From NCBI GenBank assembly GCA_021772895.1, contig JAJFLC010000015.1, forward strand, positions 124,001 to 188,000: 64,000 nt of DNA. Direction: 5' to 3'. The DNA is from Mariprofundaceae bacterium. Its GTDB lineage: Bacteria > Pseudomonadota > Zetaproteobacteria > Mariprofundales > Mariprofundaceae. Below are positions 27,142 through 37,096 of this stretch, piece by piece (within the stretch, counting starts at the first letter, position 1; each line of letters begins with the position of its first letter). Both the position numbers and the translations under genes were made by a program. The notes under the pieces are model-generated. The model did no database searches. It was given only the letters and a program-made list of their open reading frames with translations, and was not told the origin of the DNA.

Positions 27142-28079
27142 TTTCCACCTAAGCCAACGGATCCAGCGAATAGTCGTGCCACCAATTCAGGCTCCTTTTT
27201 AATACGTTTAGGCTGCCATGTAGATTTTCCGAACCCTGGTAATAGCGAACGTTTTAAACATACCGCCACATCACCACCTGCAAGAATAACCTGTCCGGGT
27301 AACGGCTGATCCAATTGAACCAGTTCAGAGATTGCATCGGACTCACTGATGATGATTTTTGCATCTTTTGCAGCCGTCAAAGATCGCAAGCAGGGATTAC
27401 ATGTCGCCACTGGTATCCTTTCAGGCGTCTCCACAGTCTGTGTTATCTTCGACCCTGCCCAGACCCATAATCCATCAACATCAGGCTCCCCAGCGACGCT
27501 TCGGTGTTTGGCAGGTTTTTGATTTAACAACATCTGAATCTCAGACATCAAACGCATCAGCCTGCCAGCATCACGGCCTTGCGGATGCCGATTCGGGAGG
27601 ACGTTTCCCGAAACAGTGGCAAAAGGTGCAGGGTTTGCATCCAGAGGTTCTTTAGAAAACAGCGCAAGTGCAGCATGTTGATGAATCAGCTTCATGCCTT
27701 CCTCTGCTAACAGGGGATTAAACAAATCACATAACCAGACGGCATCTTCTTCATGCCACGGAAACAACGCATCCGGCATCACACGTAATTGATCATGCCC
27801 CAGCCGGGCGTGAAAAGGAGATGCCAGCCAGCACTGCTGAAAATCTTCGATTAAATGATTCTTTAACGATGCATCTGTGAGGGATGCAATAAACAGTGCA
27901 GCAGCATCGCTGCCTGTCAATAAAGCATACCATTCAACGGGTGTTTTCGGTGGAGAGTGAAACCACTGTCTTGAACAATGATGAAATGGTTTTTGCCACC
28001 CTTGCAGCGAAGGATGCATCGCATAGCCATCTTCTGCCGGGATCAGAGCATCTGTAACAATCAGTAATTCAGCTGTCAT
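27138..28079 (-). CDS. RpfE-like protein (phosphoglycerate-mutase-like fold)
   Basis: A 313-residue soluble protein that resembles the RpfE type family next to recJ in Xanthomonas. Recognisable blocks are RVMPDALFPWHEED and NRHPQGRDAGRLMRLMSEIQMLL with VDGLWVWAG downstream. RpfE-like proteins share folding features with cofactor-independent phosphoglycerate mutases, but no activity is proved. The four-base overlap with recJ and the conserved adjacency support a link in expression, not necessarily in function. Confidence 0.75.
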   Translation of the reverse strand: MTAELLIVTDALIPAEDGYAMHPSLQGWQKPFHHCSRQWFHSPPKTPVEWYALLTGSDAAALFIASLTDASLKNHLIEDFQQCWLASPFHARLGHDQLRVMPDALFPWHEEDAVWLCDLFNPLLAEEGMKLIHQHAALALFSKEPLDANPAPFATVSGNVLPNRHPQGRDAGRLMRLMSEIQMLLNQKPAKHRSVAGEPDVDGLWVWAGSKITQTVETPERIPVATCNPCLRSLTAAKDAKIIISESDAISELVQLDQPLPGQVILAGGDVAVCLKRSLLPGFGKSTWQPKRIKKEPELVARLFAGSVGLGGK

Positions 28080-28105
28080 GCATGCAACCGGAGCTTAGTG
28101 ATGAT

Positions 28106-29170
28106 TCAGGAATCCAGCACCTTACGCACAGCATCTTCAGTTGCATCAATGGTAATCGGCGTTGCAATATCCTTCATGGCGGTGTCAGGATCTTTCAAGC
28201 CATTGCCTGTCAATGTGCAAACAATCTTTGAACCCGGTTTGAAATAACCCGCTTTGTTCAACTTGATCACACCGGCAACCGACGCCGCTGAAGCAGGTTC
28301 ACAAAACACACCTTCCATCGATGCCAGCATATCATATGCCTGCAAAATCTCTTCATCAGTCACCGCATCGATACGACCACCGGACTCATCACGTGCTGCC
28401 TCTGCCTGCTTCCATGAAGCGGGTTTACCAATACGGATCGCAGTTGCAATCGTTTCAGGGTTCTCAACCGGTGCACCGTTCACAATCGGTGCAGAGCCTG
28501 CAGCCTGAAAACCAATCATCTTTGGCAAAGTCCTGGAGATACGTTTATCGAAATACTCTTTATAACCCATCCAGTAAGCTGTGATATTTCCGGCATTACC
28601 GACAGGAAGCGCATGATAATCCGGTGCAAAACCCAGTTCATCTACAATTTCAAACGCACCTGTTTTCTGCCCTTGAATACGATAGGGATTCACAGAGTTC
28701 ACCAGTGAAATTGAACCATCCGCAGAAATATCACGCACAATCTGAAGTGCATCATCAAAGTTACCACGAATCTGAATCACCTTGGCCCCATAACGCATGC
28801 CCTGACTCATCTTACCCAGCGCAATCTTACCATCAGGGATCAACACATAGGCTTCCATACCGCAATTGGCTGCATAAGCAGCAGCAGAAGCAGAAGTATT
28901 ACCTGTAGACGCACAGATCACCTTGCGTGAACCTGCATTGTAGGCCTGTGTTACAGCCATGGTCATGCCACGATCCTTGAAAGAACCCGTTGGATTCAAA
29001 CCTTCAAACTTCAGGAAAATACTTAATTCAGGATTGATTGCGTTTCTAAGGTTATGTGACTCGTGCAGCGGTGTATTACCCTCATACAGGGTGATCACAG
29101 CATCATCTTTACCAATCGGCAGAAATGCACGATAACGATCAATAATTCCTTTGTAATGTGGCATATTCAT
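28106..29170 (-). CDS. thrC: Threonine synthase
   Basis: PLP enzyme that converts O-phosphohomoserine to threonine. The PLP lysine is in [14 protein letters not shown] (about residues 57-70), with [14 protein letters not shown] for phosphate and cofactor binding and a later [11 protein letters not shown]. At 354 residues it is the short class. The start shares one base with the hom stop, and it closes the alaC-hom-thrC run. Confidence 0.97.
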   Translation of the reverse strand: MNMPHYKGIIDRYRAFLPIGKDDAVITLYEGNTPLHESHNLRNAINPELSIFLKFEGLNPTGSFKDRGMTMAVTQAYNAGSRKVICASTGNTSASAAAYAANCGMEAYVLIPDGKIALGKMSQGMRYGAKVIQIRGNFDDALQIVRDISADGSISLVNSVNPYRIQGQKTGAFEIVDELGFAPDYHALPVGNAGNITAYWMGYKEYFDKRISRTLPKMIGFQAAGSAPIVNGAPVENPETIATAIRIGKPASWKQAEAARDESGGRIDAVTDEEILQAYDMLASMEGVFCEPASAASVAGVIKLNKAGYFKPGSKIVCTLTGNGLKDPDTAMKDIATPITIDATEDAVRKVLDS

Positions 29171-30507
29171 TAAGCTCCAAAACTTTCTTTACGCAAAATC
29201 AGAACGTCTTCTTCCACATGGGTCAGCGAAGTGATTCGACTGATCGCTGCTTGTAAATTTCCTTCTGTTGTTTCATGGGTCAGCATCACAATCGCAACCG
29301 CCTGAGTTGCATGGCGCTCTTTCTGGGACAAAGCCTCCAGACTAATACGATGATCTGACAATACGGACGTGATTGCAGCAATCACACCCGGCTGATCCTG
29401 CACCATAAAACGCAGGTAATATTCACACCGAATATCCGCAATCGGCAGTGTTTTAAGCTCTTTTCTTGCTGATTCAACAAATCCCATGGGTGGTGCCAAA
29501 TATTTCACAGCGTCAGCTGACCCATCTGAACAAACACGGGCAATATCCACCACATCTGCAATCACTGCCGAAGCAGTAGGACGTTCACCCGCACCACGGC
29601 CAAAATACATGGTGTGTTCAACAAAGTCGCCGGAAACCTGAACTGCGTTATAAGAATCCGAAACCTGAGCAATCTGAGCTGCAAGTGGAACCAATGTTGG
29701 ATGCACTCTCATTTCTACGCGTTCTTCACCTGAATCATCCTTATGTGGTTTTGCGATACCAAGCAATTTAATGCGATAACCCAAATCATGTACGGCTTCG
29801 ATGTCTGCAGCACTAATCTTACTGATACCTTCAGTGAACACCTCATCAAACCTAATCTTCGAACCAAAAGCCATCGCTGCAAGAATAGAAAGTTTGTGTG
29901 CGGTATCGATACCTTCTACATCAAAGGTAGGATCAGCCTCAGCATAACCCAGCGCCTGAGCTTCTTTCAGAACATCCGCATAATCCGCACCCTCATTTTC
30001 CATCTTGGTGAGGATGAAATTACATGTGCCATTTAGAATACCATAAACCGATTCAATCGCATTGGCAGCAAGACCTTCACGAAGTGCCTTAAGGCATGGA
30101 ATACCACCGGCCACTGCCGCTTCAAAACCAATCGCCACACCCTTTTCAGCCGCCAACGGGAACAGCGCTTCGCCATGTTTGGCAATCAATGCTTTGTTGG
30201 CTGTCACTACGTGTTTGCCATGTTCAATGGCTCTTGCAACAAACGTACGTGCCGGTTCATAACCGCCAATCAGCTCAATCACCAGATCAATATCATCGGC
30301 AGTCACGATTTCATTGGCATCATCGGTTAAACGAACCTCTGAAAGATCCAAACCAAAATCACGATCCAAATTACGATCTGCAGCTGCGACAAGGCGGAGT
30401 GTTTTACCCAAACGACGCGACATCAGTTCCTGTTGCTCAATCAAAATACGAGCGGCACCCATGCCAATGGTTCCCAGCCCTAAAATGCCGACTCGAATTT
30501 CATTCAT
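29170..30507 (-). CDS. hom: Homoserine dehydrogenase
   Basis: Reduces aspartate semialdehyde to homoserine with NAD(P)H in threonine and methionine synthesis. The Rossmann motif [13 protein letters not shown] opens the protein, [11 protein letters not shown] and [11 protein letters not shown] follow, and [16 protein letters not shown] marks the catalytic domain. The C-terminal ACT domain ([15 protein letters not shown]) allows feedback. Length 445 residues is typical for the monofunctional enzyme. Confidence 0.97.
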   Translation of the reverse strand: MNEIRVGILGLGTIGMGAARILIEQQELMSRRLGKTLRLVAAADRNLDRDFGLDLSEVRLTDDANEIVTADDIDLVIELIGGYEPARTFVARAIEHGKHVVTANKALIAKHGEALFPLAAEKGVAIGFEAAVAGGIPCLKALREGLAANAIESVYGILNGTCNFILTKMENEGADYADVLKEAQALGYAEADPTFDVEGIDTAHKLSILAAMAFGSKIRFDEVFTEGISKISAADIEAVHDLGYRIKLLGIAKPHKDDSGEERVEMRVHPTLVPLAAQIAQVSDSYNAVQVSGDFVEHTMYFGRGAGERPTASAVIADVVDIARVCSDGSADAVKYLAPPMGFVESARKELKTLPIADIRCEYYLRFMVQDQPGVIAAITSVLSDHRISLEALSQKERHATQAVAIVMLTHETTEGNLQAAISRITSLTHVEEDVLILRKESFGA

Positions 30508-30533
30508 TTCTGTCTCTCCAATCTTTCAAACAA

Positions 30534-31712
30534 TCAACTGCCAGCATTCAAAAACTGACGCATGCCACGTACTGCCTGACGTGTACGATGTTCATTTTCA
30601 ATCAGTGCAATACGCACGTAATGATCTCCATAATCACCAAAACCAATACCTGGAGAAACAGCCACACCGCCCTCTTTTAGCATTCGTTTTGAAAACTCAA
30701 GCGAACCCATGGCTTTAAATTCATCCGGAATCTCAGCCCATACAAACATAGATGCCTTTGGTGTTTCCGCCATCCAACCCATTTTATGCAAACCATCAAT
30801 CAACACATCACGGCGTGATTGATACATCGTGCGAATTTCTTCTACACACTCCTGAGGGCCATTCAATGCCGCACAGGATGCAATTTGTAGTGGTTGGAAA
30901 GTACCATAATCAAGATAGGATTTAATCTTAGCCAATGCCGCAACAATTTCCTGATTGCCTACCATAAAGCCCATACGCCAACCTGGCATATTGTAGGTTT
31001 TAGAGAGTGAATAAAATTCCACCGCCACATCTTTTGCACCCGGAACCTGCATGATGGATGGACATACATAATCATCAAAAGTGATCTCAGCATACGCAAT
31101 ATCAGAGATAACAATCAAATCATTTTCTCTGGCAAAATCCACCAGTTTTACATAAAAATCGAGATCAACCACTTGTGCCGTTGGATTCGATGGAAAATTC
31201 ACCACCAGCACCTTCGGACGTGGCCATGAATCTTTTACCGCTTTTTCAATATCAGCAAAATAATCACGATCCGGGCCCATCGGCACATGCCGAATATCAG
31301 CACCTGCAATAATAAATCCATAAGGATGAATAGGATAAGCCGGATTCGGTGTGAGTATCAGATCACCTGGAGATGTAATCGCAACGGCCAAATGTGCCAG
31401 GCCTTCTTTCGAACCAATGGTTGCAATCGCTTCTGTTTCGGGATCAAGATCGACATCAAACTTTCGTTTATACCAGGCACAGATTGCTTTTCTTAAACCG
31501 GGAATACCCCTCGATACCGAATAGCGATGATTCCGGCCATCCTGTGCTGCTTCACACAGTTTATCGACAATATGCTGAGGCGTTGGTTGATCAGGATTAC
31601 CCATGCCAAGGTCGATGATGTCATGCCCATCATGCCTAAGTTCCATCTTAAGTTGATTCACAACTGCAAAAACATAAGGAGGAAGGCGTTTGATCTTATC
31701 AAATTCACGCAT
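30534..31712 (-). CDS. alaC: Aminotransferase, alanine-synthesising type
   Basis: Class I/II PLP aminotransferase. The PLP lysine is in [16 protein letters not shown] (about residues 233-248), with [16 protein letters not shown] and SDIAYAEI segments. The pattern and the gene order alaC-hom-thrC match the alanine transaminase AlaC (YfdZ) clade; an LL-diaminopimelate or valine aminotransferase role cannot be fully excluded. Length 392 residues. The 27-base gap to hom suggests one operon. Confidence 0.9.
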   Translation of the reverse strand: MREFDKIKRLPPYVFAVVNQLKMELRHDGHDIIDLGMGNPDQPTPQHIVDKLCEAAQDGRNHRYSVSRGIPGLRKAICAWYKRKFDVDLDPETEAIATIGSKEGLAHLAVAITSPGDLILTPNPAYPIHPYGFIIAGADIRHVPMGPDRDYFADIEKAVKDSWPRPKVLVVNFPSNPTAQVVDLDFYVKLVDFARENDLIVISDIAYAEITFDDYVCPSIMQVPGAKDVAVEFYSLSKTYNMPGWRMGFMVGNQEIVAALAKIKSYLDYGTFQPLQIASCAALNGPQECVEEIRTMYQSRRDVLIDGLHKMGWMAETPKASMFVWAEIPDEFKAMGSLEFSKRMLKEGGVAVSPGIGFGDYGDHYVRIALIENEHRTRQAVRGMRQFLNAGS

Positions 31713-31850
31713 GAAAAGCAGAGACCTCTAAGCTAAAACGATTAAAATAAATCCCTGTTCAGGGCTGCCAGAGTGTAAGCAGAGCACCATAAAGGTCAAG
31801 AAACATTGGTAAAATCAACAATAAATAAAGTGTAGGCATTCATTCTTCAT

Positions 31851-31885
31851 AAAAAAACGCCCGACTCTTTCAAGTCGGGCGTTTC
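31851..31885 (-). terminator. Intrinsic terminator after petABC
   Basis: AAACGCCCGACTCTTTCAAGTCGGGCGTTT forms a perfect stem closed by a short loop. On the minus strand the stem is followed by a run of seven T, so it ends the petABC transcript. The plus-strand side has a weaker T-stretch. Confidence 0.93.
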
Positions 31886-31905
31886 TCTATTCGATCGATT
31901 AAAGA

Positions 31906-32604
31906 TTAGTGTTTAACGTCTTTCCAAACTTCCCGTTTCAACAGCCAAAGTACAAATGTCAGAAGCACAAGGAAACCCATCACCCAAATGCCAATGCGCT
32001 GACGTTCAAGTTGATGTGGATCACCAATAAAGGTCAGAAAGGATGAGACTGCACGTGCCTGCTCTTCCAGGTCAGCCGTTTCACTTTCATCATGCTCAAA
32101 CCATGCCAATGGATCTGGCATAGCAATACGATTACCAGGATAATAGGCATTGTAATTACCATCTTCTACCTTGCCATGTGGATCACTCTCGTAACCAGTT
32201 AGCAAAGAATAAATGTAGTTACCACCGCCACGGCGGGCGCGCGTAATCACAGAAAGGTCAGGTGGAACCTTGCCATACGACTCCGTAGCGTCTTCTGGTG
32301 ACAATTCAGTGATCAGACCTTCAAGCAGCCCTTTGTCACCACGCAGTTCATCAACTTCTTCGCGTGATAGCCCCAGTTCTGGATACGCCATCAGATTACG
32401 ATAAGTAAGGTATTTTGCAGCATGGCAGCCCATACAAACGTCGGTAAATACCGTCAAACCTTTGCGCAGGGTTTCATTATCAAAGGTGATTTCCGTATGT
32501 TTTAATGCGCCGCCACCGGAAGCCGAAGCCATCGCAGGTGCCAACATCAATAACAGTCCGGCAATCAGTGAAAGACGCATGCTTTTCATCATTACTTCCT
32601 TCAT
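31906..32604 (-). CDS. petC: Cytochrome c1
   Basis: Haem c subunit of the bc1 complex that passes electrons from the Rieske protein to soluble cytochrome c. The ATG at 32604 gives a 232-residue protein with a signal peptide (SLIAGLLLMLAPAMASA), the haem site CMGCH near residue 58, the Met ligand region MPDPLAW and a C-terminal membrane anchor (WVMGFLVLLTFVLWLL). GGAGGGG, part of the petB end, is its ribosome site. It is the last gene of petABC; the terminator follows 20 bases later. Confidence 0.96.
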   Translation of the reverse strand: MKEVMMKSMRLSLIAGLLLMLAPAMASASGGGALKHTEITFDNETLRKGLTVFTDVCMGCHAAKYLTYRNLMAYPELGLSREEVDELRGDKGLLEGLITELSPEDATESYGKVPPDLSVITRARRGGGNYIYSLLTGYESDPHGKVEDGNYNAYYPGNRIAMPDPLAWFEHDESETADLEEQARAVSSFLTFIGDPHQLERQRIGIWVMGFLVLLTFVLWLLKREVWKDVKH

Positions 32605-32605
32605 A

Positions 32606-33823
32606 TCAGATCCCCTCCGGCAATGGTTTGGTTTTTTCAAACTTATGCACAAATGGCAGCAGTAAGAAGAAGCCGAAATACACGGATGTTGCAATCGCAC
32701 CAACAATTTTCAATGTTGCAGAAGGTGCAGAGTGACCGCAGTAACCCAGCACTACAACAGAAACAAAAAAGAGAATCACCATTTGACGAAATACCGGACG
32801 GTAACGGGCCGAACGCACCTTTGAACGATCCAGGAATGGAAGTACAAAGAGGATTGCCAGCGATCCACCCATCATAAGCACACCAATCAACTTATTCTCG
32901 AACGTACGTAAAATCGTATACCAAGGTGTAAGATACCATACCGGTGCAATATGCGCAGGTGTCTGTAGATTATTTGCAGGTACAAAGTTATCTACCTCAA
33001 TAAAATAACCCCAGGCTTCAGGATTAAAAAATACAAAGTAGCAATAACCCAGCAGGAACACGCCCACACCCAACGCATCTTTTACTGTATAGTAAGGATG
33101 AAATGGAATCGTCTCTTTCTCCTGATCAATATCAATGCCTTCAGGATTATTGGAGTGAACCACATGCAGCGCATGAATATGCCCACCGACAATTGCAGCC
33201 AGCAACAGCGGGAAAAGATAATGCAGTGAGAAGAATCGGTTCAGCGTTGGATCACCCACCGCGAAACCACCACGCAACAACTGTTGCAAATACTCCCCAA
33301 TCACAGGCAATGCGCCAAACAAATTGGTAATTACGGTCGCTCCCCAGAATGACATCTGACCCCAAGGCAACAGATAACCAAAAAATGCCGCACCCTGCAT
33401 GATCAACAGAATCACAACACCAATGATCCATAACAACTCACGAGGTCCTTTGTATGAACCATAATAAAGACCACGGCCAATGTGCATATAAACCACAACA
33501 AAGAAGGCTGAAGCGCCCACCGCATGCATATAGCGAATCAACCAGCCAAAATTAATATCACGCATAATTCGTTCAACCGAATCAAACGCAACCGTATAAC
33601 CACCATACGTTAACTCAGCGGATGGTTTGTAATACATTACCAGAAAAATACCTGTAACAATTTGCAGAACCAGCACCAAAAGAGCCAGCGAACCAAAATT
33701 CCACATGTAGTTGAAGTTTTTTGGAACCGGATACTCAGTCAGCTGGCTTTTAATAATTGAACCAAGCTGTGTGCGTTCGTCTACCCAATGGAACAGGCGC
33801 GTATTCATCATTTTTTCAATCAC
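32606..33823 (-). CDS. petB: Cytochrome b
   Basis: Membrane core of the bc1 complex with the quinone sites. The 405-residue protein has about eight helices and the paired haem histidines (RYMHAVGASAFFVVVYMH and GGHIHALHVVH), plus GYLLPWGQMSFWGATVI. The Qo-site loop reads PVWY (HIAPVWYLTPWYTILR) instead of the classic PEWY. It is full length, not split into b6 and subunit IV. It overlaps no neighbour; petC starts right at its stop. Confidence 0.97.
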   Translation of the reverse strand: MIEKMMNTRLFHWVDERTQLGSIIKSQLTEYPVPKNFNYMWNFGSLALLVLVLQIVTGIFLVMYYKPSAELTYGGYTVAFDSVERIMRDINFGWLIRYMHAVGASAFFVVVYMHIGRGLYYGSYKGPRELLWIIGVVILLIMQGAAFFGYLLPWGQMSFWGATVITNLFGALPVIGEYLQQLLRGGFAVGDPTLNRFFSLHYLFPLLLAAIVGGHIHALHVVHSNNPEGIDIDQEKETIPFHPYYTVKDALGVGVFLLGYCYFVFFNPEAWGYFIEVDNFVPANNLQTPAHIAPVWYLTPWYTILRTFENKLIGVLMMGGSLAILFVLPFLDRSKVRSARYRPVFRQMVILFFVSVVVLGYCGHSAPSATLKIVGAIATSVYFGFFLLLPFVHKFEKTKPLPEGI

Positions 33824-33835
33824 GTCTCTCCCCCC

Positions 33836-34441
33836 TTATCCGATCAGTACAACTGAATCGGTTTTATATTTATATGGCATAACATGTAAATTCTGCGGCG
33901 CAGGCGATCCATTAACCACCCTTGCAGAAAGATCATAGAAAGAGCCGTGACATGGACAATGCCAGCCACCAGCCCAGTTTTCAGGCACCGAGTCACCCCA
34001 GTCTTCACGACCTGAAGTTGGTTTAAACAGAGGAATGCAGCCCAGATGTGTGCAACTGGCAACTACAATCAAAATCTCAGGTTTAATGGCGCGATAAATC
34101 CGTTTTTCATCGGTATCCATCCACTCTGCCTGTACCGCATCGATCGCTTGTGACATAGGATCTTTCAGCAAATCATCATGACCTTTAACTCTATTAAGCA
34201 TATCAGCCGTACGATTCACCACAAATACAGGTTTACCCTGCCATTGAATCACAACCAGCTGACCTTCTACGACAGTCGATACATCGTATTCGGTTTTTGA
34301 TGCTGCCAATGTATCAGCTGCAGGAAACATACTTCCAACAAAAGGCACCGCTGTTGCACCTGCTGCTACAGCCCCAAGGCCTCCAGCGGCAACATACAGA
34401 AAATTACGGCGCGAATGATCCGCTTTATCCGTCATAGCCAT
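33836..34441 (-). CDS. petA: Rieske iron-sulfur protein of the bc1 complex
   Basis: 201 residues. A twin-arginine-type N-terminus (SRRNFLYVAAGG) leads into the membrane anchor, with a periplasmic Rieske domain. The [2Fe-2S] ligands are in CTHLGC (about residues 127-132) and CPCHGS (about residues 157-162). The stretch GREDWGDSVPEN lies between the boxes. It is the first gene of petABC, and the 113 bases upstream to rpe likely hold the operon promoter. Confidence 0.97.
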   Translation of the reverse strand: MAMTDKADHSRRNFLYVAAGGLGAVAAGATAVPFVGSMFPAADTLAASKTEYDVSTVVEGQLVVIQWQGKPVFVVNRTADMLNRVKGHDDLLKDPMSQAIDAVQAEWMDTDEKRIYRAIKPEILIVVASCTHLGCIPLFKPTSGREDWGDSVPENWAGGWHCPCHGSFYDLSARVVNGSPAPQNLHVMPYKYKTDSVVLIG

Positions 34442-34554
34442 CCTCCCACTCTATAAATATAAACAAACCTTCATTAATTAAATTTCATTAATGAAAAAGA
34501 TGCGCATGGCTATCAGCCTGACCCATAAGCGTCAAGAATGATTGCTATACATCA

Positions 34555-35220
34555 TCAAACTTTCTCAGCTAAAGCTCTCAAGTCAGCAATCGCTGCCGCG
34601 TAATCCGGCGTATTATAAACCGCAGATCCAGCCACAAACGAATCTGCCCCTGCACTGGAAGCTTCTTCGATCGTTTTAGGGCTCACGCCACCATCAACAT
34701 GCAAAAAAGCAGAGCTTCCGGCAGCATCAAGCATCGCACGCGTTTCTTTGATTTTATCCGTCACTGCATGAATATAAGATTGTCCGCCGTAACCGGGGTT
34801 CACGCTCATCAACAACACCAGATCAGTACAATGAAGTACGTTTTTAATGGTTGATACAGGCGTAGACGGGCACAACGATACACCGGCCTTACAGCCCAAA
34901 GAGCGGATCAGTTGCAGGGTACGTTCAAGATGCACGCATGTTTCCTGGTGAATGGTGATCATATCCGCACCGGCTTTAACAAAGGCTTCAACCTGAGTTT
35001 CCGGATGTTCAACCATCAGATGCACATCCATCACCTTTTCAGTGTGTGGACGAATCGCCTTAACGATATTGTCACCAATGGTGATCGGAGGAACAAAGGA
35101 ACCATCCATGACATCAACATGGACCCAGTCGCATCCACCTTCATCGATGGCGCGAATTTCTTTTTCCAGGTTTGCAAAATCTGCAGATAAAATTGAGGGG
35201 GCAATATGTACTTTTTTCAT
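34555..35220 (-). CDS. rpe: Ribulose-phosphate 3-epimerase
   Basis: Interconverts ribulose 5-phosphate and xylulose 5-phosphate in the pentose phosphate or Calvin pathways. TIM-barrel motifs are present: APSILSADFANLEKEI, HVDVMDGSFVPP (metal His and Asp), HLMVEHPE, LLMSVNPGYGGQSYI and HVDGGVSPKTI. Length 221 residues is standard. It lies 29 bases after the DUF1573-cytochrome gene. Confidence 0.97.
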   Translation of the reverse strand: MKKVHIAPSILSADFANLEKEIRAIDEGGCDWVHVDVMDGSFVPPITIGDNIVKAIRPHTEKVMDVHLMVEHPETQVEAFVKAGADMITIHQETCVHLERTLQLIRSLGCKAGVSLCPSTPVSTIKNVLHCTDLVLLMSVNPGYGGQSYIHAVTDKIKETRAMLDAAGSSAFLHVDGGVSPKTIEEASSAGADSFVAGSAVYNTPDYAAAIADLRALAEKV

Positions 35221-35249
35221 GGGCCGGATTTATACCTTCAACCCTCTGT

Positions 35250-35927
35250 TCAGTCCAGCGACAATAACCACTTGGAGAGTGTAAGAACCTGTTTCTGTGT
35301 CAGTGGCCCACCTTCTTCATTTGCAAAGCCGGGCATTTGTGGCGTCCCTGTACCATGAGAAATAAGATGTTGCAGCGCTATTTCATCTTCATACCCGTTC
35401 AATGCCGGCGCATAAGCACCTTTTCCACCCTCACCATGGCACATCACACATGCCGCATTATAAATTTCTTTACCCATTGTTTTTCCCTGCACCGGGTCAA
35501 AGTGGCAAGATGCACACTTGCCATCAAAAAGTCCTCGTCCCTCCCGTACCAGGTGAGGATTTTCAATCACATTCAATTTAAGAATCGCCTTTGCAACATG
35601 CCCGGCCGAATCCGTAATCCGAATCCATTTTGTCACATCACCCTGTTTGACTGTGCTATCGATTCGCACATCCAACTCTGTAAAGGCACCCGGTGCCAAC
35701 AGCTTGGATTTCGGCTCAACAGCTGTGCAGCCACATGAAGCCTGTATATCTGTAATGGTGACCACCGTATCACTGTTATTACGAATCAGAAGCGTACCCA
35801 TCGCCTCTTCACCCTCTTTGACCGTACCCATATCCAATGTTTCAGGCTGAATATGCAAATGCGGCAACGCTTCTGCGCATACATTCACAGAAAAAAAGAA
35901 GCTCAGGAGAACAAAAACAAACTTCAT
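35250..35927 (-). CDS. Exported DUF1573 - c-type cytochrome fusion
   Basis: A 225-residue periplasmic protein. After a signal peptide (FVLLSFFFSVNVCA) comes a DUF1573 Ig-like domain (about residues 23-125) with the typical SCGCT motif, then a C-terminal cytochrome region with two haem sites, CASCH and CVMCH (about residues 140 and 163), and a Met region at TPQMPGF. The start overlaps the sdhE stop (TGATG). A role as periplasmic electron carrier or copper/haem-related factor is inferred from domains only; placement beside succinate dehydrogenase suggests a respiratory link. Confidence 0.85.
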   Translation of the reverse strand: MKFVFVLLSFFFSVNVCAEALPHLHIQPETLDMGTVKEGEEAMGTLLIRNNSDTVVTITDIQASCGCTAVEPKSKLLAPGAFTELDVRIDSTVKQGDVTKWIRITDSAGHVAKAILKLNVIENPHLVREGRGLFDGKCASCHFDPVQGKTMGKEIYNAACVMCHGEGGKGAYAPALNGYEDEIALQHLISHGTGTPQMPGFANEEGGPLTQKQVLTLSKWLLSLD

Positions 35928-36154
35928 CAACGCTCCAGCCATGGACGCAACGCATCCGGCAAAGGAATTTCTCCATGCATCATAGCCAGTAACTCAGGGG
36001 TGTCAGTTGCAATCATTGCTTCTACCTGTGAAATAATTTCACTATCACCTGTAGAAAGCGCCTGTTCCAGCGGTGCCAACCATGCATCAAGCTCAAGCAT
36101 CCCCTGCCGATTCAAGCGATAACGAAGCCTGCGTATATCACGCTCATATTTCAT
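35927..36154 (-). CDS. sdhE: Succinate dehydrogenase flavinylation factor SdhE
   Basis: A 75-residue SdhE/CptB (DUF339) protein that assists covalent attachment of FAD to SdhA. The family core is RYRLNRQGMLELDAWL, a variant of the RGxxELD motif, followed by helices typical of the five-helix fold. It lies 167 bases downstream of sdhB on the same strand, which fits its role, and is coupled by TGATG to the DUF1573-cytochrome gene. Confidence 0.92.
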   Translation of the reverse strand: MKYERDIRRLRYRLNRQGMLELDAWLAPLEQALSTGDSEIISQVEAMIATDTPELLAMMHGEIPLPDALRPWLER

Positions 36155-36320
36155 CCTGAAATGCTGATAAGATGCCAGCCAATTAGCAACAGTAAAAAAA
36201 ACAACCTGTAAACAACACGATGGTTTTTAATATCTATAGATTGAATCAATTACAGTGTTCTAAATAATAAATTGAAGTTGCGCAATTTTCATCAGATCTT
36301 ATTCCGCGTTTTTCTATGTG

Positions 36321-37031
36321 TTACGATTTTCGAATCAGTAACGTGCGTTTGATATGATCAATGGCTTTGGTAGGATTTAATTCTTTGGGGCAGCAGTCCA
36401 TACAGTTCATAATTTGATGGCAACGATAGAGTTTAAAGGCATCCTCAAGTTGATCCAAACGTTCACCGATTTTTTCATCCCGGGAATCTTTCAACCAGCG
36501 ATCTGCCTGAAGAAGTGTTGCAGGGCCTAAAAAACGGTCACCATTCCACCACCATGACGGACATGAAGTCGTGCAGCAGCCACACATAATGCATTCATAG
36601 GAACCATCCAGTTCAGCACGTTCTTCCGGCGATTGAAGGCGCTCATGCTCCGGCAAAGGTGAATCAGCCTGTAACCACGGTTTAATAGAACGATATTGAT
36701 CAAAAAAATGTTCCATATCGACAACCAGATCACGAATCACATTCATGCTTGGCAATGGCCGAACTTTGATCGGTTGTTTTAACCCTGCAATCGGCGTGAT
36801 ACAAGCCAGTCCATTCACACCATTGATGTTCAGACCATCAGAACCACATACACCTTCGCCGCAGGATTTTCGATAGGTGAGCGTACCATCAATATGCCAT
36901 TTGATATAATTCAAGACATCAAGAAGCTTCATACCCGCCTTTGTGACAGGCACTTCAAAGGCCTGCATACTCGGTTCAGCATCCTTTTCAGGATCGTAGC
37001 GATAAATTTCAAGTTTGATGATATTACTCAC
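36321..37031 (-). CDS. sdhB: Succinate dehydrogenase iron-sulfur subunit
   Basis: Electron-transfer subunit between the flavin and the quinone site. I choose the GTG at 37031 (236 residues) because GAGGAG precedes it and the protein then begins at the usual beta strand; the open frame to 37100 has no family match. The [2Fe-2S] site is SCGEGVCGSDGLNINGVNGL with Asp in place of the third Cys, as in Escherichia coli, and the [4Fe-4S]/[3Fe-4S] sites are CIMCGCCTTSCP and CHQIMNCMDCCPKELNP. Confidence 0.97.
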   Translation of the reverse strand: MSNIIKLEIYRYDPEKDAEPSMQAFEVPVTKAGMKLLDVLNYIKWHIDGTLTYRKSCGEGVCGSDGLNINGVNGLACITPIAGLKQPIKVRPLPSMNVIRDLVVDMEHFFDQYRSIKPWLQADSPLPEHERLQSPEERAELDGSYECIMCGCCTTSCPSWWWNGDRFLGPATLLQADRWLKDSRDEKIGERLDQLEDAFKLYRCHQIMNCMDCCPKELNPTKAIDHIKRTLLIRKS

Positions 37032-37096
37032 CTCAAAACTCCTCGCATCGCAGTATTTGAAATGACATTGCACAGGACAAAATAAAGTTATACATA

